NCBI GenBank assembly: GCA_963777595.1
Contig: CAVZRE010000003.1
Coordinates: 1 to 64,000 of the forward strand
DNA length: 64,000 nt
Direction: 5' to 3'
Source: CAVVFX01 sp963777595
GTDB taxonomy: Bacteria > Acidobacteriota > Terriglobia > Bryobacterales > Bryobacteraceae
In this document: positions 37,924-48,202 of the stretch, in pieces
How positions within the stretch are numbered: position 1 is the first letter of the stretch
How the letters are laid out: each line of letters opens with the position of its first letter
Notes under the pieces: model-generated
The model's input: the letters and a program-made list of their open reading frames with translations, nothing else
What the model was told of the DNA's origin: nothing
The model's database searches: none
Position numbers and translations under genes: made by a program

Positions 37924-40900
37924 ATGTCAATTGCTACAGAACGGTTTGCTTGCGGACGCCTCTTCTCATACGCCGCCGCGCTGACGAGCCTTTGCATTCT
38001 GCTGCCGCATACCGTCCAAGCACAGGTCGATACCGGCACCATCCGGGGCACCATCACCGACGGCTCGGGACGCCCGGTACCCGACGCGAACGTCGCCATC
38101 ACCAATCAGGGCACGGGCTTTGTTGAGAACACCAGGACCTCGAGCGAAGGGACATTTCTCTCGACACCGTTGCACGCCGGAAAATACTCAGTAAGCGCCG
38201 CCATGACGGGTTTCGATAAGGAAATCAAGGGCGGGATTACGCTGGACGTTCAGCAAAATGCCGTCGTCGATTTCACCTTGAAGCCTGGCCAGGTCTCGAC
38301 CTCCGTCGATGTGACCGCCACCACCCCTCTGCTGCAATCGCAGGACGCCTCTGTCGGACAAGTGTTCGATGCTCATGAAGTCGATACCTTGCCCCTCAAC
38401 GGGCGGAATTACACGCTCCTCGCCCAACTCGCCCCCGGTACCACCACGACCGTCGCGGAGACGCGGGGATTAAGCGCCACGGGAAGCTTCGTCGCGAACG
38501 GCGTGCCCAGCATCTATAACACCTACATCCTCGACGGAATTACCAACAACAACAACACTGTCGATTTCCTCAATGGCGCAGCCTACGTCGTAAAGCCGCC
38601 CGTGGACGCCATTCAGGAGTTCAAAGTTCAAACCAGCAACTACAGTGCGGAATTCTCTCGCGCCGCTGGAGCGGTCGTCAATGCCGTGATCAAGTCCGGA
38701 ACTAACCACGTACACGGTGACGTCTGGGAGTTTCTCCGCAATGACGCGCTCGACGGGACCGATTTCTTCCTCAACGCCGGCGGTCAGAAAAAAGGAGAAT
38801 TCCGCCGCAACCAGTTCGGCTTCACGCTGGGCGGCCCGGTTTTTATTCCGCATCTCTACAACGGCAAAAACAAAACCTTCATTTTCGGCGACCTCGAGGA
38901 GACCCGCATCCGGCAGGCCACGCCTTTTGTCGATTCCGTGCCGACCATCAATGAAAAGAATAGCGGCTTCACCAACTTTGAGGACCTGATTACAGCCCAA
39001 AGCGGCACGCAGAAAGATCTTCTCGGCCGCACTTTCCCACTCGGCCAGGTCTTCGACCCGGCGAGCACGCGCACCGTCACCAGTGGACAAATCGACGCAG
39101 TTACCGGCTCCACAGCGACCGGCAGCGGCTACGTTCGCGATCCATTTCCCGGAAACATTATTCCCGCCAGCCGCCTCGACCCCGTCGCAGTGAAACTCCT
39201 CAACCTCTTCCCCGCCCCCAATAATCCCGGAATCGTGAACAACATGGTTACCGACCCCATCAAGCAGATCAACAACACTACCGTCGATATCCGGCTGGAC
39301 CATAACTTCAGCGAGAAGGACCAGACTTTCATTCGCACCAGCCTGGCGTGGGAACCGCAGGTTCTTCCCACTCCCCTCGGCGGCCTGGCGGAAGGCGCGG
39401 CGAACTTCGCCGAAGGCAACCAGACCAACGACGTCATGAACATCGGCTGGAGCGAGACCCACGTGTTCAACGCCTCCATGGTCAACGAGGTGCGGATAGG
39501 GTACAGTCACGTCAATACCATCCGGCTGCAACCCTTTGCCGACCAGGGTGGGCTCAATGCGCAATACGGAATCCAAGGCATTCCCGACACCCCTCCCAAC
39601 GGAGGACTGACCCAGATCAATATCACGGGTCTCAATCAACTCGGCGGCCATAATAATCTTCCGCTTAACGAAGTGAACGGAAATCTTCAGGCGCACGACA
39701 TCCTCTCCAAGCAGTGGAAATCGCATTCCTTGCGCCTGGGATTCGAGATGCAGCGCGTGAAAGTGGGAGTCTTCAGCGCGCAATTTCCCCACGGCTATTT
39801 CGTTTACAGCGGACAGTACACTACCGTTCCGGCGGGCAACACCGCCAGTACCGGAATTGCCCAATTCGTTTTGCAGCCGGTCAATTCCAATTTGACCAAC
39901 GGCGTTCCCTACGAAGGCGGCGCGAACCAGATCGAGGTTTCTCCGATCGGGCAGGAAGACTACCGCCGTCCCTACTATGGAACCTTCATCCAGGACAACT
40001 GGACCATCACACGCAAACTGACGGTGAATTTGGGTCTGCGCTGGGAATACTATCCGCTGCCCCACGACAATTTCGGCGCCGACGCCAATTTCATTCCAGG
40101 AACGCCGTTCGTTAATGCGCAGTACATCATCGATTCCCGCCAGAAAAATGTTCCGCTTTCGCCCAGTTTCCTGAGCGCCCTGGCGAGCAACGGAATCCAA
40201 TTGGCCTACACCAACAATCAACAACTGGGCGTCGTCTCGAAAAAGAATTTCGCCCCGCGCATAGGCCTGGCGTATCAGGCAACCAGGAGACTGGTGATTC
40301 GCGCCGGCTTCGGACTTTTTTTCAACGGCATCTTCAACGTCGGAGACGGCGCCAATGTCGGGAACAACTATCCCTTCGCTTTCGGTCTCAACCTGACCCC
40401 GGCCAACGGCAATCTGCCGCTCTCGACCAATGGCTCCATCGGCCCGATCGAGGCTGGATTGTCCAGCGTGCCGATCACGCCCGCGCTGGTCAACGCGTCA
40501 GGCCTGAAACTGAATGCGGTCCAGTACAACTTCCAGACGCCTTACGTGGAAGGGCTCAACTACAGCATGCAATACCAGATCAGTTCCAACCAGTCCTTCA
40601 CCTTGGCCTATGTTGGATCACTGGGACGGCATCTGATGACCCTGCCCAACATCAATCGTGTCGGAGAAATTCTGCCGACTGCGGTGAGCGCAACTCCTTA
40701 TCTGCCCTTCCCTGGTTTTGCGCAAAACATGTCATACACCACCACCGACGGAGACAGCTTCTTTTATTCGATTCAGGCAAAATACGAAAAACGCTTCAGC
40801 AGCGGCGTCAGTCTGCTCGGCGCCTATACGTGGGGAACTGTCAAGGATGATGTCTCCGACGTGCTGTTCTCGACGCTCTCCTACCGTGCGCCTTACCTTC

Positions 40901-41517
40901 CCGGGTTCGGCATCCAGGGCGACTACGGACTCGCCAACTTCGACGTGCATAATGCGGTCCATATCAGCGGGGGCTATGAACTCCCGTTTGGAAAAGGCAA
41001 GCGTTTCTTCAACACCGGCGGTTGGGTCAACGGCTTAATCGGCGGTTGGAGGCTGAACGGCCTGCTGACCATGCAGACGGGAACACCCATCACCATCGGC
41101 TGCACCGTCGGCACCACTAACGGTATGGGCTGCGACGCGCTCCTGGTGCCCGGACAAGGTCTGTACACCAACGCACGCACGGTGGCGCACTGGCTCAACG
41201 CGGCAGCGTTCGCCAATCCGCCGGCCGCAACCACCATCGGCCAGTCGAGCTACGCTCCTTTAGGCGGCGCGCCGACCCAGGCGATCGGCCCTCCCTTTCA
41301 TCGCGGAGACGTTACGCTTGCCAAATCCTGGCGTCTCAACGAAAGCATGCGCATGGAATTCCGCGCCGACGTCTTCAACCTGACCAACACGCCGAATTTT
41401 TCCCAGCCGGGTCAATTGAACTTCGGCACGGCCAAGACGTTCGCCTCCATCACCGCCGATCGCGACAATCCCGACGACGCCAGAGAGTTTCAACTCTCCA
41501 TGAAAATCTATTTCTAA
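37924..41517 (+). CDS. Large TonB-dependent receptor-like outer-membrane protein with N-terminal carboxypeptidase-regulatory domain
   Basis: 1,197 residues. ATG 37924 has AAGGAAA upstream; an earlier ATG at 37900 lacks one. A signal peptide ends near VQAQ. A carboxypeptidase-regulatory/Cna-B-like beta domain follows (GTIRGTITDGSGRPVPDANV). A plug-like region comes next (LPLNGRNYTLLAQLAPG; DGITNNNN; QEFKVQTSNYSAEFSRAAGA), and then a long beta-barrel ending in a phenylalanine (SMKIYF), as outer-membrane barrels do. This is the very large Oar-like receptor type that is expanded in acidobacteria, thought to import or bind oligosaccharides or peptides. No clear TonB box was identified. The frame is intact, in contrast with the relative at 48203-51044. 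It appears monocistronic. Confidence 0.92.
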   Translation: MSIATERFACGRLFSYAAALTSLCILLPHTVQAQVDTGTIRGTITDGSGRPVPDANVAITNQGTGFVENTRTSSEGTFLSTPLHAGKYSVSAAMTGFDKEIKGGITLDVQQNAVVDFTLKPGQVSTSVDVTATTPLLQSQDASVGQVFDAHEVDTLPLNGRNYTLLAQLAPGTTTTVAETRGLSATGSFVANGVPSIYNTYILDGITNNNNTVDFLNGAAYVVKPPVDAIQEFKVQTSNYSAEFSRAAGAVVNAVIKSGTNHVHGDVWEFLRNDALDGTDFFLNAGGQKKGEFRRNQFGFTLGGPVFIPHLYNGKNKTFIFGDLEETRIRQATPFVDSVPTINEKNSGFTNFEDLITAQSGTQKDLLGRTFPLGQVFDPASTRTVTSGQIDAVTGSTATGSGYVRDPFPGNIIPASRLDPVAVKLLNLFPAPNNPGIVNNMVTDPIKQINNTTVDIRLDHNFSEKDQTFIRTSLAWEPQVLPTPLGGLAEGAANFAEGNQTNDVMNIGWSETHVFNASMVNEVRIGYSHVNTIRLQPFADQGGLNAQYGIQGIPDTPPNGGLTQINITGLNQLGGHNNLPLNEVNGNLQAHDILSKQWKSHSLRLGFEMQRVKVGVFSAQFPHGYFVYSGQYTTVPAGNTASTGIAQFVLQPVNSNLTNGVPYEGGANQIEVSPIGQEDYRRPYYGTFIQDNWTITRKLTVNLGLRWEYYPLPHDNFGADANFIPGTPFVNAQYIIDSRQKNVPLSPSFLSALASNGIQLAYTNNQQLGVVSKKNFAPRIGLAYQATRRLVIRAGFGLFFNGIFNVGDGANVGNNYPFAFGLNLTPANGNLPLSTNGSIGPIEAGLSSVPITPALVNASGLKLNAVQYNFQTPYVEGLNYSMQYQISSNQSFTLAYVGSLGRHLMTLPNINRVGEILPTAVSATPYLPFPGFAQNMSYTTTDGDSFFYSIQAKYEKRFSSGVSLLGAYTWGTVKDDVSDVLFSTLSYRAPYLPGFGIQGDYGLANFDVHNAVHISGGYELPFGKGKRFFNTGGWVNGLIGGWRLNGLLTMQTGTPITIGCTVGTTNGMGCDALLVPGQGLYTNARTVAHWLNAAAFANPPAATTIGQSSYAPLGGAPTQAIGPPFHRGDVTLAKSWRLNESMRMEFRADVFNLTNTPNFSQPGQLNFGTAKTFASITADRDNPDDAREFQLSMKIYF

Positions 41518-41933
41518 TACTTGCGAGGGGTCGATTAGTAGATGAAGCTGCAGCGCGTGTCGCTTCGGCGCAGATGATTCACTTGCCCGATTTCGTCCAG
41601 CCCACGACTAACGTAAGAAGGCATTCTGACGCGCCACGAAGCGGCCGTTGGTCGCTCCGTTGTGGCTGAGGCCTCTACCTATTTGCGGTGTGTCGGCTGA
41701 CGATAGCCGGCACGTTCCTTCGCTGGCTCACAAAAATCCCAACCGGCGGCGAACATCGCTAACTCTTGTAAAATATTTGACTTACAGGGTACCGCGGGCG
41801 CACGAAAAGGGCGGAAATGAACGGGGCCGGCGTTTTTTGGCCAAAACGTGATATCATTGAATTGTACCCCGATTGCGCTACGTCCCCTACATCCACCTGC
41901 CAGTTAAATTCCTAAGGAGTTTTGAGGATCACT
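41518..41933. other. 416-base gap without a recognised gene
   Basis: It lies between the receptor gene and the small Tudor-like gene. Only short frames without ribosome binding sites occur. It must contain the promoter of the gene at 41934 (the AT-rich stretch 41760-41875 is the likely place), but I could not fix a convincing -35/-10 pair. No repeat or terminator with a U-tract was seen after the receptor stop. Confidence 0.4.
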
Positions 41934-42173
41934 ATGGCCTCGCATTATAGTCAGGGAGCCCAGGTCGAACACATGAAGTTCGGACTTGGGACCGTCATGT
42001 CCCATACCGAAGAGCGGATCGTCATCAAGTTTGACGATCATGGTGAGAAGAAGTTCGTCACTCCGATGGTGATGAGTTCTCTCAAGAAGAGTGATCGCAC
42101 GCCTCCCGTCGAAAAGCGGGCATCGCGAGCGCGGAAGCCGAAGGCCGTCCCCGTGGCGGTAGCGGCGCAGTAA
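41934..42173 (+). CDS. Small protein with a UvrD-C-terminal/Tudor-like domain
   Basis: 79 residues from ATG 41934 with GAGG seven bases upstream and AAGGAG further up. Residues 5-52 (GAQVEHMKFGLGTVMSHTEE, IVIKFDDHGEKKFVTPMV) match the small SH3/Tudor-like barrel at the C-terminus of UvrD/PcrA helicases, which contacts RNA polymerase in those proteins. Here it is a stand-alone copy with a basic tail. A role in binding nucleic acid or polymerase is inference. The cold-shock-domain gene begins 19 bases after its stop, so the two may be co-expressed. Confidence 0.75.
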   Translation: MASHYSQGAQVEHMKFGLGTVMSHTEERIVIKFDDHGEKKFVTPMVMSSLKKSDRTPPVEKRASRARKPKAVPVAVAAQ

Positions 42174-42192
42174 GTAAAGAGGAAGCTAAAAC

Positions 42193-42618
42193 TTGAACGC
42201 TCGGCAAAAAAGGCTGTTTGAAGACGCCCGAAAGAGAAATCCCAATCTGAAGATGCCCAACGAGGCTGCGGCCCCGTCTGAGCTGACCGACGATGATCTC
42301 GCGCTGCTGAAACAGGGCGTTGGAGACAAGAGCAGCCGCCCTGCCTCCATCGGCGGTGAAGGCGGTGAAGGTTCGTCCGACGAACCAGCCGGCGAGATGA
42401 TGGGCTCGATCGTCACCTATTTCGAAGAAAAAGGATTCGGCTTCTTGCGGCCCGAGTCCGGTGGACGCGATGTGTTCTTCCACGTCTCGCGACTGCAGCA
42501 AGGTCAATCCACGGAATTGGTCCCCGGCGCTCGGGTGGCTTACGAATTGGGTATGGACCGTACAGGAAAAATGGCGGCAAGCGCCGTCCGCATCCGGCCC
42601 CCGCAGCCTACATCGTAG
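42193..42618 (+). CDS. Cold-shock domain protein with a long N-terminal extension
   Basis: 141 residues from TTG 42193, with GAGGAAG upstream. Residues 1-68 are charged, Gly/Ser-rich and probably disordered. Residues 69-137 form a cold-shock domain: GSIVTYFEEKGFGFLRPE contains the RNP1-like KGFGFL, and DVFFHVS is RNP2. The normal CspA family has ~70 residues; this one is twice as long. It should bind single-stranded RNA or DNA. The last codons and the stop lie inside a perfect 11-base hairpin (42601-42625). The small Tudor-like gene precedes it in the same direction. Confidence 0.88.
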   Translation: MNARQKRLFEDARKRNPNLKMPNEAAAPSELTDDDLALLKQGVGDKSSRPASIGGEGGEGSSDEPAGEMMGSIVTYFEEKGFGFLRPESGGRDVFFHVSRLQQGQSTELVPGARVAYELGMDRTGKMAASAVRIRPPQPTS

Positions 42619-42625
42619 GCTGCGG
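42601..42625 (+). terminator. Perfect hairpin over the stop codon of the cold-shock gene, no U-tract
   Basis: CCGCAGCCTAC, loop ATC, GTAGGCTGCGG: an 11-base stem with no mismatch that includes the TAG stop at 42616-42618. It is not followed by a run of T, so it is not a classical Rho-independent terminator. It may mark the mRNA 3' end, protect it, or affect termination of translation. Confidence 0.45.
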
Positions 42626-43064
42626 TCGGCCGAACGCAAATATGAAGCGAACCACTGGGCCGTTCCACCCCCGTTTTGACCCCCTTTGTAGAAGGGTGGG
42701 AACCAACCGAACGCCTTTAGGAGTCAACCCCCGGAAATCCGGGCGAGAACTAGCACACGGGCGCTACTTTAGCCAGCTCCCCAATTTTTGAGCGTTGGAT
42801 CAAAAATTGAAGGCTTCACCTGCTTTGCAGAAACGCTTCGATTCCTATTCTACCTTGCCGCAGGACTTTTCGTCAGAAATTCTGTGACCGCTTTTCCACT
42901 TGGTAGGCGGAGATCTGAGAATACTGTAGACAGGCCGAAAACGTCCTCCCCAAGACCTGCAAGTGCTGACGAATCGTGTGGAGTAGGCCTTTGGCCTGCT
43001 TTATTTTTTCAGCTTTCTAGCTGTAATTACGGCGCTGATATAGTGGATGACACCGTCGCCGTGC
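42626..43064. other. 439-base gap, no gene recognised
   Basis: No coding frame with a ribosome binding site or family resemblance is visible on either strand. A small hairpin at 42985-42997 (AGGCC/GGCCT, three-base loop) precedes a T-rich run at about 43000-43009, but no plus-strand gene ends close by. The tail of a frameshifted minus-strand gene ends at 43065. Confidence 0.4.
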
Positions 43065-43345
43065 TCACCCGACAGGAGCAAGCCGCCATTGCATCTCGTC
43101 CTTGAGGTCGGCGAAGCACTCTCTGCAAACCCATGGTAGCCGGCACCGAGTCTGTACTCGTTGGTCGTAGTGTACCCGAACTTGGCCCAGCAGCAGGCAC
43201 AGTGGTCGTGGTCCCACGAGTCATTTGGAGCTTTCCATTGGCTTTGTTGCAGCGTGGCTCCCTTCAGAAAGTGGCCCGTGTCAATTCGCCATTGCGGAGA
43301 CTCGACAATCGTTAGGCCTTTCTGCAATTGCGCAACTGGTGTCAT
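43065..43345 (-). pseudogene. Remnant of a small HDHCxxCW-motif protein, frameshifted
   Basis: From ATG 43345 the frame reads through LKGATLQQSQWKAPNDSWDHD and HDHCACCWAKF, a motif I recall from small uncharacterised bacterial proteins in which a C/H cluster probably binds zinc. After GAGYH the frame is lost near 43132; one missing base there would give WVCRECFADLKDEMQWRLAPVG and the stop at 43065, matching the family's second CxxC. The part between CWAKF and YTTTNEY looks shorter than in other members I remember, so there may also be an internal deletion. Function of the family unknown to me. Confidence 0.55.
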
Positions 43346-43379
43346 CAAGTATGTCAGTGCGGTAATTAGAGTAAAGAAA

Positions 43380-46300
43380 TCACTTCGCCAGCGCAGCCCG
43401 GCCGGACACCGCTCCCCCATCCGTGGCCCCATGTGCGAACGGCGCCATCAACTCGGCAACCGAGTACAACCTTCCATTCTTCATCACAAATTGAACGTTT
43501 GCCGCATCCTTGATGTTGTGCAGCGGATCCCCCGACACAATTGCCAGATCCGCCAGTTTGCCGGGCTCCAGCGTGCCCAGATCCTTCTCTACTCCAAACG
43601 CCTTCGCCGGGAGCAGCGTCGCCGTCTGTAGCGCCTGCCACGGTTCCAAGACCATACTTCACCTGCGCTCGCAAACCCAGGTGCAGAGCCGTCGCCACGC
43701 TGTCGAGCGGAGAATCGGTGCCGGCCAGGATCACTCCGCCATGCCGCACGATATCCCCCACCGTCTCCATCTCCTTGCGCAGTCCGTCGAGAATATCCGC
43801 CGGACTTCCCATGCGCGGCGGCATATGAGCGCCCTCAGGCACTACGGGATTTTTGCCCTCCGCCATAGCCACCTTTGCGCGCAACACCGCCTCGTCCCAA
43901 GGCGTGTTCAGCGTAAGCAGGCGCCGGTCCTCGACCATTGCCGGATCTTCGGCATAGAGCGGGAACGATCCGAACGCGGTCGAAATATCGAACATTCCCG
44001 ACGCTTCGAACAGGCTTCGCATGTCCTGGTAGCTGACGCCGCCCGACGATCGGGTATAGGCAAATCCCAGCCGTGCCGTCGCGCTGACGTGCGTCATGCC
44101 ATCCATCCCGTAGGCCATACCCGGTAGCATGTAGTGCGATGCCGTCACCACGCCCATCTTCTGATGCGCGAACGTCATGGCAATCTTCTGCCACGCGTGC
44201 GGCAGACGCACATAAGTCTTCAAGCAGATCGTAATCAAGAGCCTGCGCACGCGAAAGCTCTAGATTGGAGTTGCGCCTCGCTCATCGTGGGCCGCATGAA
44301 GTTGTAGTAAACGCGCTCACCGTCGATCGCTTCGCCGCTCGCGAAGAAGCGCGGCCCGACGCGATCACCCGAGGCAAACGCCTCACGCGTTTCCACCGCC
44401 CGGTAAACAGGGTCGCCCTCCGACTGCAGCTCCGTCACGCCGTAAGCCAGCCACAACCGCCCCAGGCGATCGCCATAAAACTTGCCGCTGATCCATTCGT
44501 GAGTGTGCGATTCCCAAAGGCCCGGCATCACCGTCAGCTTGCCGGCATCCACCAGCTTGGCCGTCTTATCTCCGGAACGATCGCGGTGCGGCTCGATGGA
44601 TTGAATCCTTCCGTTCGACAATGATGATGTCGACATCGGTGCGTTCGGCAGCGCCGCGTCCATCCCACATCCGCCCCGCATGGATGATCGTCCGCGCAGG
44701 AGGCGGCCTCATGCGTCCAGGTAAGGTCGAGCGGAATGGTGCGCGGATTGGACCCGTCGGCCGCGATCATGCGCAGCTTGCCGTTCGACAGATACAGAAG
44801 CTGCTTCGAATCGCCGCTCCAGGTGGGCGCGTCGGTAACCTCATGATTAATCTTGCGCGCGCGGTCCTGCCGGAACGCCGTTGGCATCCACCGGCCGGAC
44901 CCATAACACGCTGTCCATCACGAACGCGACGCGATTTCCCGTCCGGCGAATACAGTGGACCATCTTCGCCGCGGGTGCTCAGCGATTTGAACGGCGCGGG
45001 CTCACGTGAAAGTCTGGGCGCCGGTGGCGAGGTCGACAGTCAGGATCTGGCTGGTGCCTTCGCGAAAGCGTGCGTATAAGCCTTCAGGGCGCCGATGGCG
45101 ATGGTTTTCCCATTCGCCGACCAACTTGGCTTCGAAGGCGCGAATAGCGCCGCCGCAACGCGTTTATGTGCGCCGGTCGCAATGTCGATCGTATAGGTTG
45201 CGCCATGCTCGTCCTGGTAGGCGAGCATCTTTCCATCAGGCGACCACGCGCAGGAGATTTCGGCGGAATTGTCAAACGAAGTCAGGCGTTTCTCAGCCTT
45301 GGTCGCGATATCCAAAATATAGATATCGGGCGTGCCGGCCTTATCGGAAGAATACGCGATGCTTTTTCCATCGGGCGACCATGCAGGATCTTCTTTATAG
45401 AATTTGTCGTTGGTCAGGGCTTGTGGTTTTCCGCCGATATCCATCAGCCAGAGTTGGTTCAAAGCCTCGAAGACCACCCGCTTTCCGTCAGGTGAAAGCG
45501 TAGGGCTGACGATCCCTTTCACCGGCTTGACGCCTTTCGATTCCAGGTCCATGTGTTTGCGCGCATACGCGGGACGATTCAGTGTGATGTTTGCGCTGAA
45601 AGGGATCTCCTGAGCATCGCCGCCGCTGACCGAGTTCACGTGGATCTTGCCGTTACCCGCATAAAGGAGCCGGTCGCCAGCCAGCCAGTTCGCGTGGAAA
45701 GGGAAAACATCGTTCAATGTCGACGCTGGTTTGCCCTCCACCATCAACTGGCTCTTGGTGCCCCCGAATTGGATCCAGGCAAGCTTTCCAGCGCTGGAGA
45801 ACGACGGAGAATTCAGACGTGCGCCCGCAGGCGCAGTCACTAGCGTGTGCAGCTTACCTGCGGCGTTGACCGCCTGAATCTTTGTCCCGTTGATCCCCGT
45901 GCCGCTGACGAACGCGATTTCCTTGCCATCCGGAGTCCAGGCCGGTTCGTATTCATCGGCCGGGCCCGAGGTCCACTGGGTCAGCTTACCGCTGCCCAGA
46001 TCGACCACCCAGATGTCATAGCTGCCCTTGAAAGCACGATCAGAGCCAAAAGCGATCTTTGTGCCGTCAGGGGAGACGCTCGGTTCACGGTCATCGCCAT
46101 GCCCTTCAGTACGCTGGCGAAGCCCGGTACCGTCTGGGTTCATGGTCCAGATGTGGAATGTGCCGCCTTTATATGCCTGGAACGCGACCAGTCCGCCCTT
46201 CGGAGAAAAATCCGGACGCGCCGGCTCGAGCAAGGGATCAGTGAGTTGTTTCGCAGCGCCACCTTGAAATGGAATCGCCCACAGCGATCCCTGCAGGTCC

Positions 46301-46497
46301 ATGATGATGGTTTTCTGATCTGGCGAGACGGTGGCCGCAATATTAGTGCCTTCCGTCAATTTGACGGTCTGGGTACCATGGACTGGGCGTGGCTCGTCAC
46401 CATCGAGACTCGCCAATCCTCCGATCAGGAGCAGACCCGCGACGCACATCACGGAGAGCTGATTCACAAATTTCGCTGCTTTGCCTTTGTGGATCAT
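43380..46497 (-). pseudogene. PD40 beta-propeller - amidohydrolase fusion, many frameshifts
   Basis: An exported two-domain protein of about 1,040 residues can be traced. ATG 46497 starts a membrane/signal segment and TolB-like PD40 repeats (e.g. SPDGTKIAFGSDRAFKGSYD, WTPDGKEIAFVSG), intact to about 45065. Then short pieces in changing frames continue the propeller (WSGDSKQLLYLSNGKLRMIA around 44840-44760). Next comes an amidohydrolase domain with VMPGLWESHTHEW (metal-binding HTH), and YGVTELQSEGDP. The later part has SHYMLPGMAYGMDGMTH, ILAGTDSP and ends with TLEPGKLADLAIVSGDPL. At least six frame changes lie between 45070 and 43640. The gene overlaps the GWxTD gene by 4 bases. Related fusions are exported peptidase/imidazolonepropionase-like hydrolases; substrate unknown. 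Confidence 0.8.
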
Positions 46498-48200
46498 TGT
46501 TTCGGTAACCTCGCTAAGGCCGTGCGCAAAGCCGGAGAATCCTCTACTGCCAGGGCGCGGCGATAGAGTTCGGCTGCCGCGGGATAATCCTGGAATTTGG
46601 TTTCGATATAGGCGAGAACCGCCAGCGCCTGGAAGTCGTTGGGACGCGCGGTCAGCAACTGCCGGACACGATTTCGCGCTTCGTCGAGATGTCCCGCGAG
46701 CGCATCCACGCGAGCCAGTTCCACCTGCGCCTCAGCGGTTGCGCCTTTGCTCAAAGAAAGCTCCAGATTTTTCCTCGCCTGGTCGAGATTGCCACGCATC
46801 AGCCACTGGTGGGCGACGAAAGCTGCCCGAAGAGCCGGAGCCAGATTGGCGTTAAACGAGAGGAGGGTGCTGCCGGGTTTTTCGCGCTCTTCTTTCGCCA
46901 CAACATACGCCGTAGTGCGCGCATCGTCTGCGGTGACGGCTTCGAGCTGGTAGATGCCAGGTTCGATTCTGACAGTTGGCAGCTCTACAAAAGAGAATGA
47001 TTTGGCTTCGGAAACCGAGCGCCAGTAAACCTGTGAGCCTTTGCGCAGCATCCAGGTAACCTTCGCGGGGGCAGCCAGCAGAACCGCAGCGAACTTGCCG
47101 TCCGGGTTCAATCGAGCCTGCTGACCGTCGAACTCGAAGGCGGTCTGCCGTCGATCAACGTCGCTTAGCGCGTCGGTCCGGAAGATATCGCTCATCATCA
47201 CTTGGTCCTTCACCACCAGCGGATAGGCATAGTTCCTGCCGTCGACCGTAAACATCACCTGATAGGTTCCAGGCAGGAGATCGAGACGGTGAGTGTACGC
47301 GACGGTGCTGCCCTTAGGGAAATTTAAATGAAGCTGGTTTTTGTAAATCGTCGCCGTATCCTGCAAAACTTCAATATCGAGCTGGTGCTGGACGGCGGTC
47401 TCGAGCCGGAGATCCACTTGCGAGCCGCCGTAAGGAGAAGCCGTGACAACGTCCTCCAGTTTTGGCTTCGATAGAATGAGCCGCGAAGTGACGCGCGTCT
47501 CAGGTGGCTTGCGAAGCAGCGTCTCGGGAGAAGTAATCTGCCCCAGGATCTCATCGTTGCCGCTGTACTTGATGCCGGTCGCGACATTCACCGCCGCGGA
47601 AATAACTTCATCTTCCGCGGGTGGAACGTTCAGGTTCTGACGGATGTCGCTTTCTGATATTTCGTCATTTGGACCAAACATGCCGTAAGTCGACGCTTGC
47701 GGAAGCAGTAAGGCGCGGATAGTATCCACCGTGGGCGAATAGAGCTTAGGCAAGCCGACGCTTTTCGGTTGATAGAAGATCAGCCGCAGTTCCGTGCTGA
47801 GGACGCCCGGCACCACGTCGTAGTACCAGATCTCCATCGGCACGAAGATTCTAGAGGACGGGAGACGCGTGATCTTGGTAGGTGGTCCCAGAGCGAGATA
47901 AACACGCCCCGGGTCGGTATTCGCGCCGGAAGCGGGCTTGGTCGATCCGAAGGCCGAGTCCACAAACTGGATTCGTTTGAAGTACTCTTCGCCGCTGATG
48001 GCCTTGCCCGTCCAGAAATTCTCTTCGTACTTCGCGCGATCTTCCGCGGAAAGAACCAGATAGGCTTTCTTCTCGGCAGAAGTTAAAATGGGCGAGACCA
48101 GATCGAGCCACGTAGTCGATTGCGCCGACAGAATTACGGCTGAGGTTGCAAGTAGTAACGCAAACTTCAGTCTGTGTCTTTTGGCCTTTGGCAAACTCAT
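46494..48200 (-). CDS. GWxTD-domain protein with C-terminal TPR repeats, exported
   Basis: 568 residues, signal peptide (RLKFALLLATSAVILSAQ). The GWxTD domain (about 35-140) has EENFWTGK, TDPGRVYLALGPP and MEIWYYD; the name-giving tryptophan is Ala here (GANTDPGR). A middle ~250 residues are beta-rich. The C-terminal 120 residues form TPR-like helices (LDQARKNLELSLSKGATAEA, AAELYRRALAVEDSPAL). GWxTD proteins are confined to a few phyla including Acidobacteriota and Bacteroidota, function unknown. The frame is intact, while both operon neighbours are broken: it starts 2 bases after the receptor-like gene and its end overlaps the PD40-amidohydrolase start by 4 bases. Confidence 0.85.
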   Translation of the reverse strand: MSLPKAKRHRLKFALLLATSAVILSAQSTTWLDLVSPILTSAEKKAYLVLSAEDRAKYEENFWTGKAISGEEYFKRIQFVDSAFGSTKPASGANTDPGRVYLALGPPTKITRLPSSRIFVPMEIWYYDVVPGVLSTELRLIFYQPKSVGLPKLYSPTVDTIRALLLPQASTYGMFGPNDEISESDIRQNLNVPPAEDEVISAAVNVATGIKYSGNDEILGQITSPETLLRKPPETRVTSRLILSKPKLEDVVTASPYGGSQVDLRLETAVQHQLDIEVLQDTATIYKNQLHLNFPKGSTVAYTHRLDLLPGTYQVMFTVDGRNYAYPLVVKDQVMMSDIFRTDALSDVDRRQTAFEFDGQQARLNPDGKFAAVLLAAPAKVTWMLRKGSQVYWRSVSEAKSFSFVELPTVRIEPGIYQLEAVTADDARTTAYVVAKEEREKPGSTLLSFNANLAPALRAAFVAHQWLMRGNLDQARKNLELSLSKGATAEAQVELARVDALAGHLDEARNRVRQLLTARPNDFQALAVLAYIETKFQDYPAAAELYRRALAVEDSPALRTALARLPKQ

Positions 48201-48202
48201 GA

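Noticed and set aside
38470..40224. 584-codon open frame on the minus strand inside the receptor gene
   Set aside because: It is fully antisense to an intact receptor gene with clear domain structure, has no family resemblance and no ribosome binding site; high-GC third-position bias explains it.
42985..43009. Small hairpin with T-rich run, terminator-like on the plus strand
   Set aside because: Stem of only five bases and the nearest plus-strand gene ends more than 360 bases earlier.
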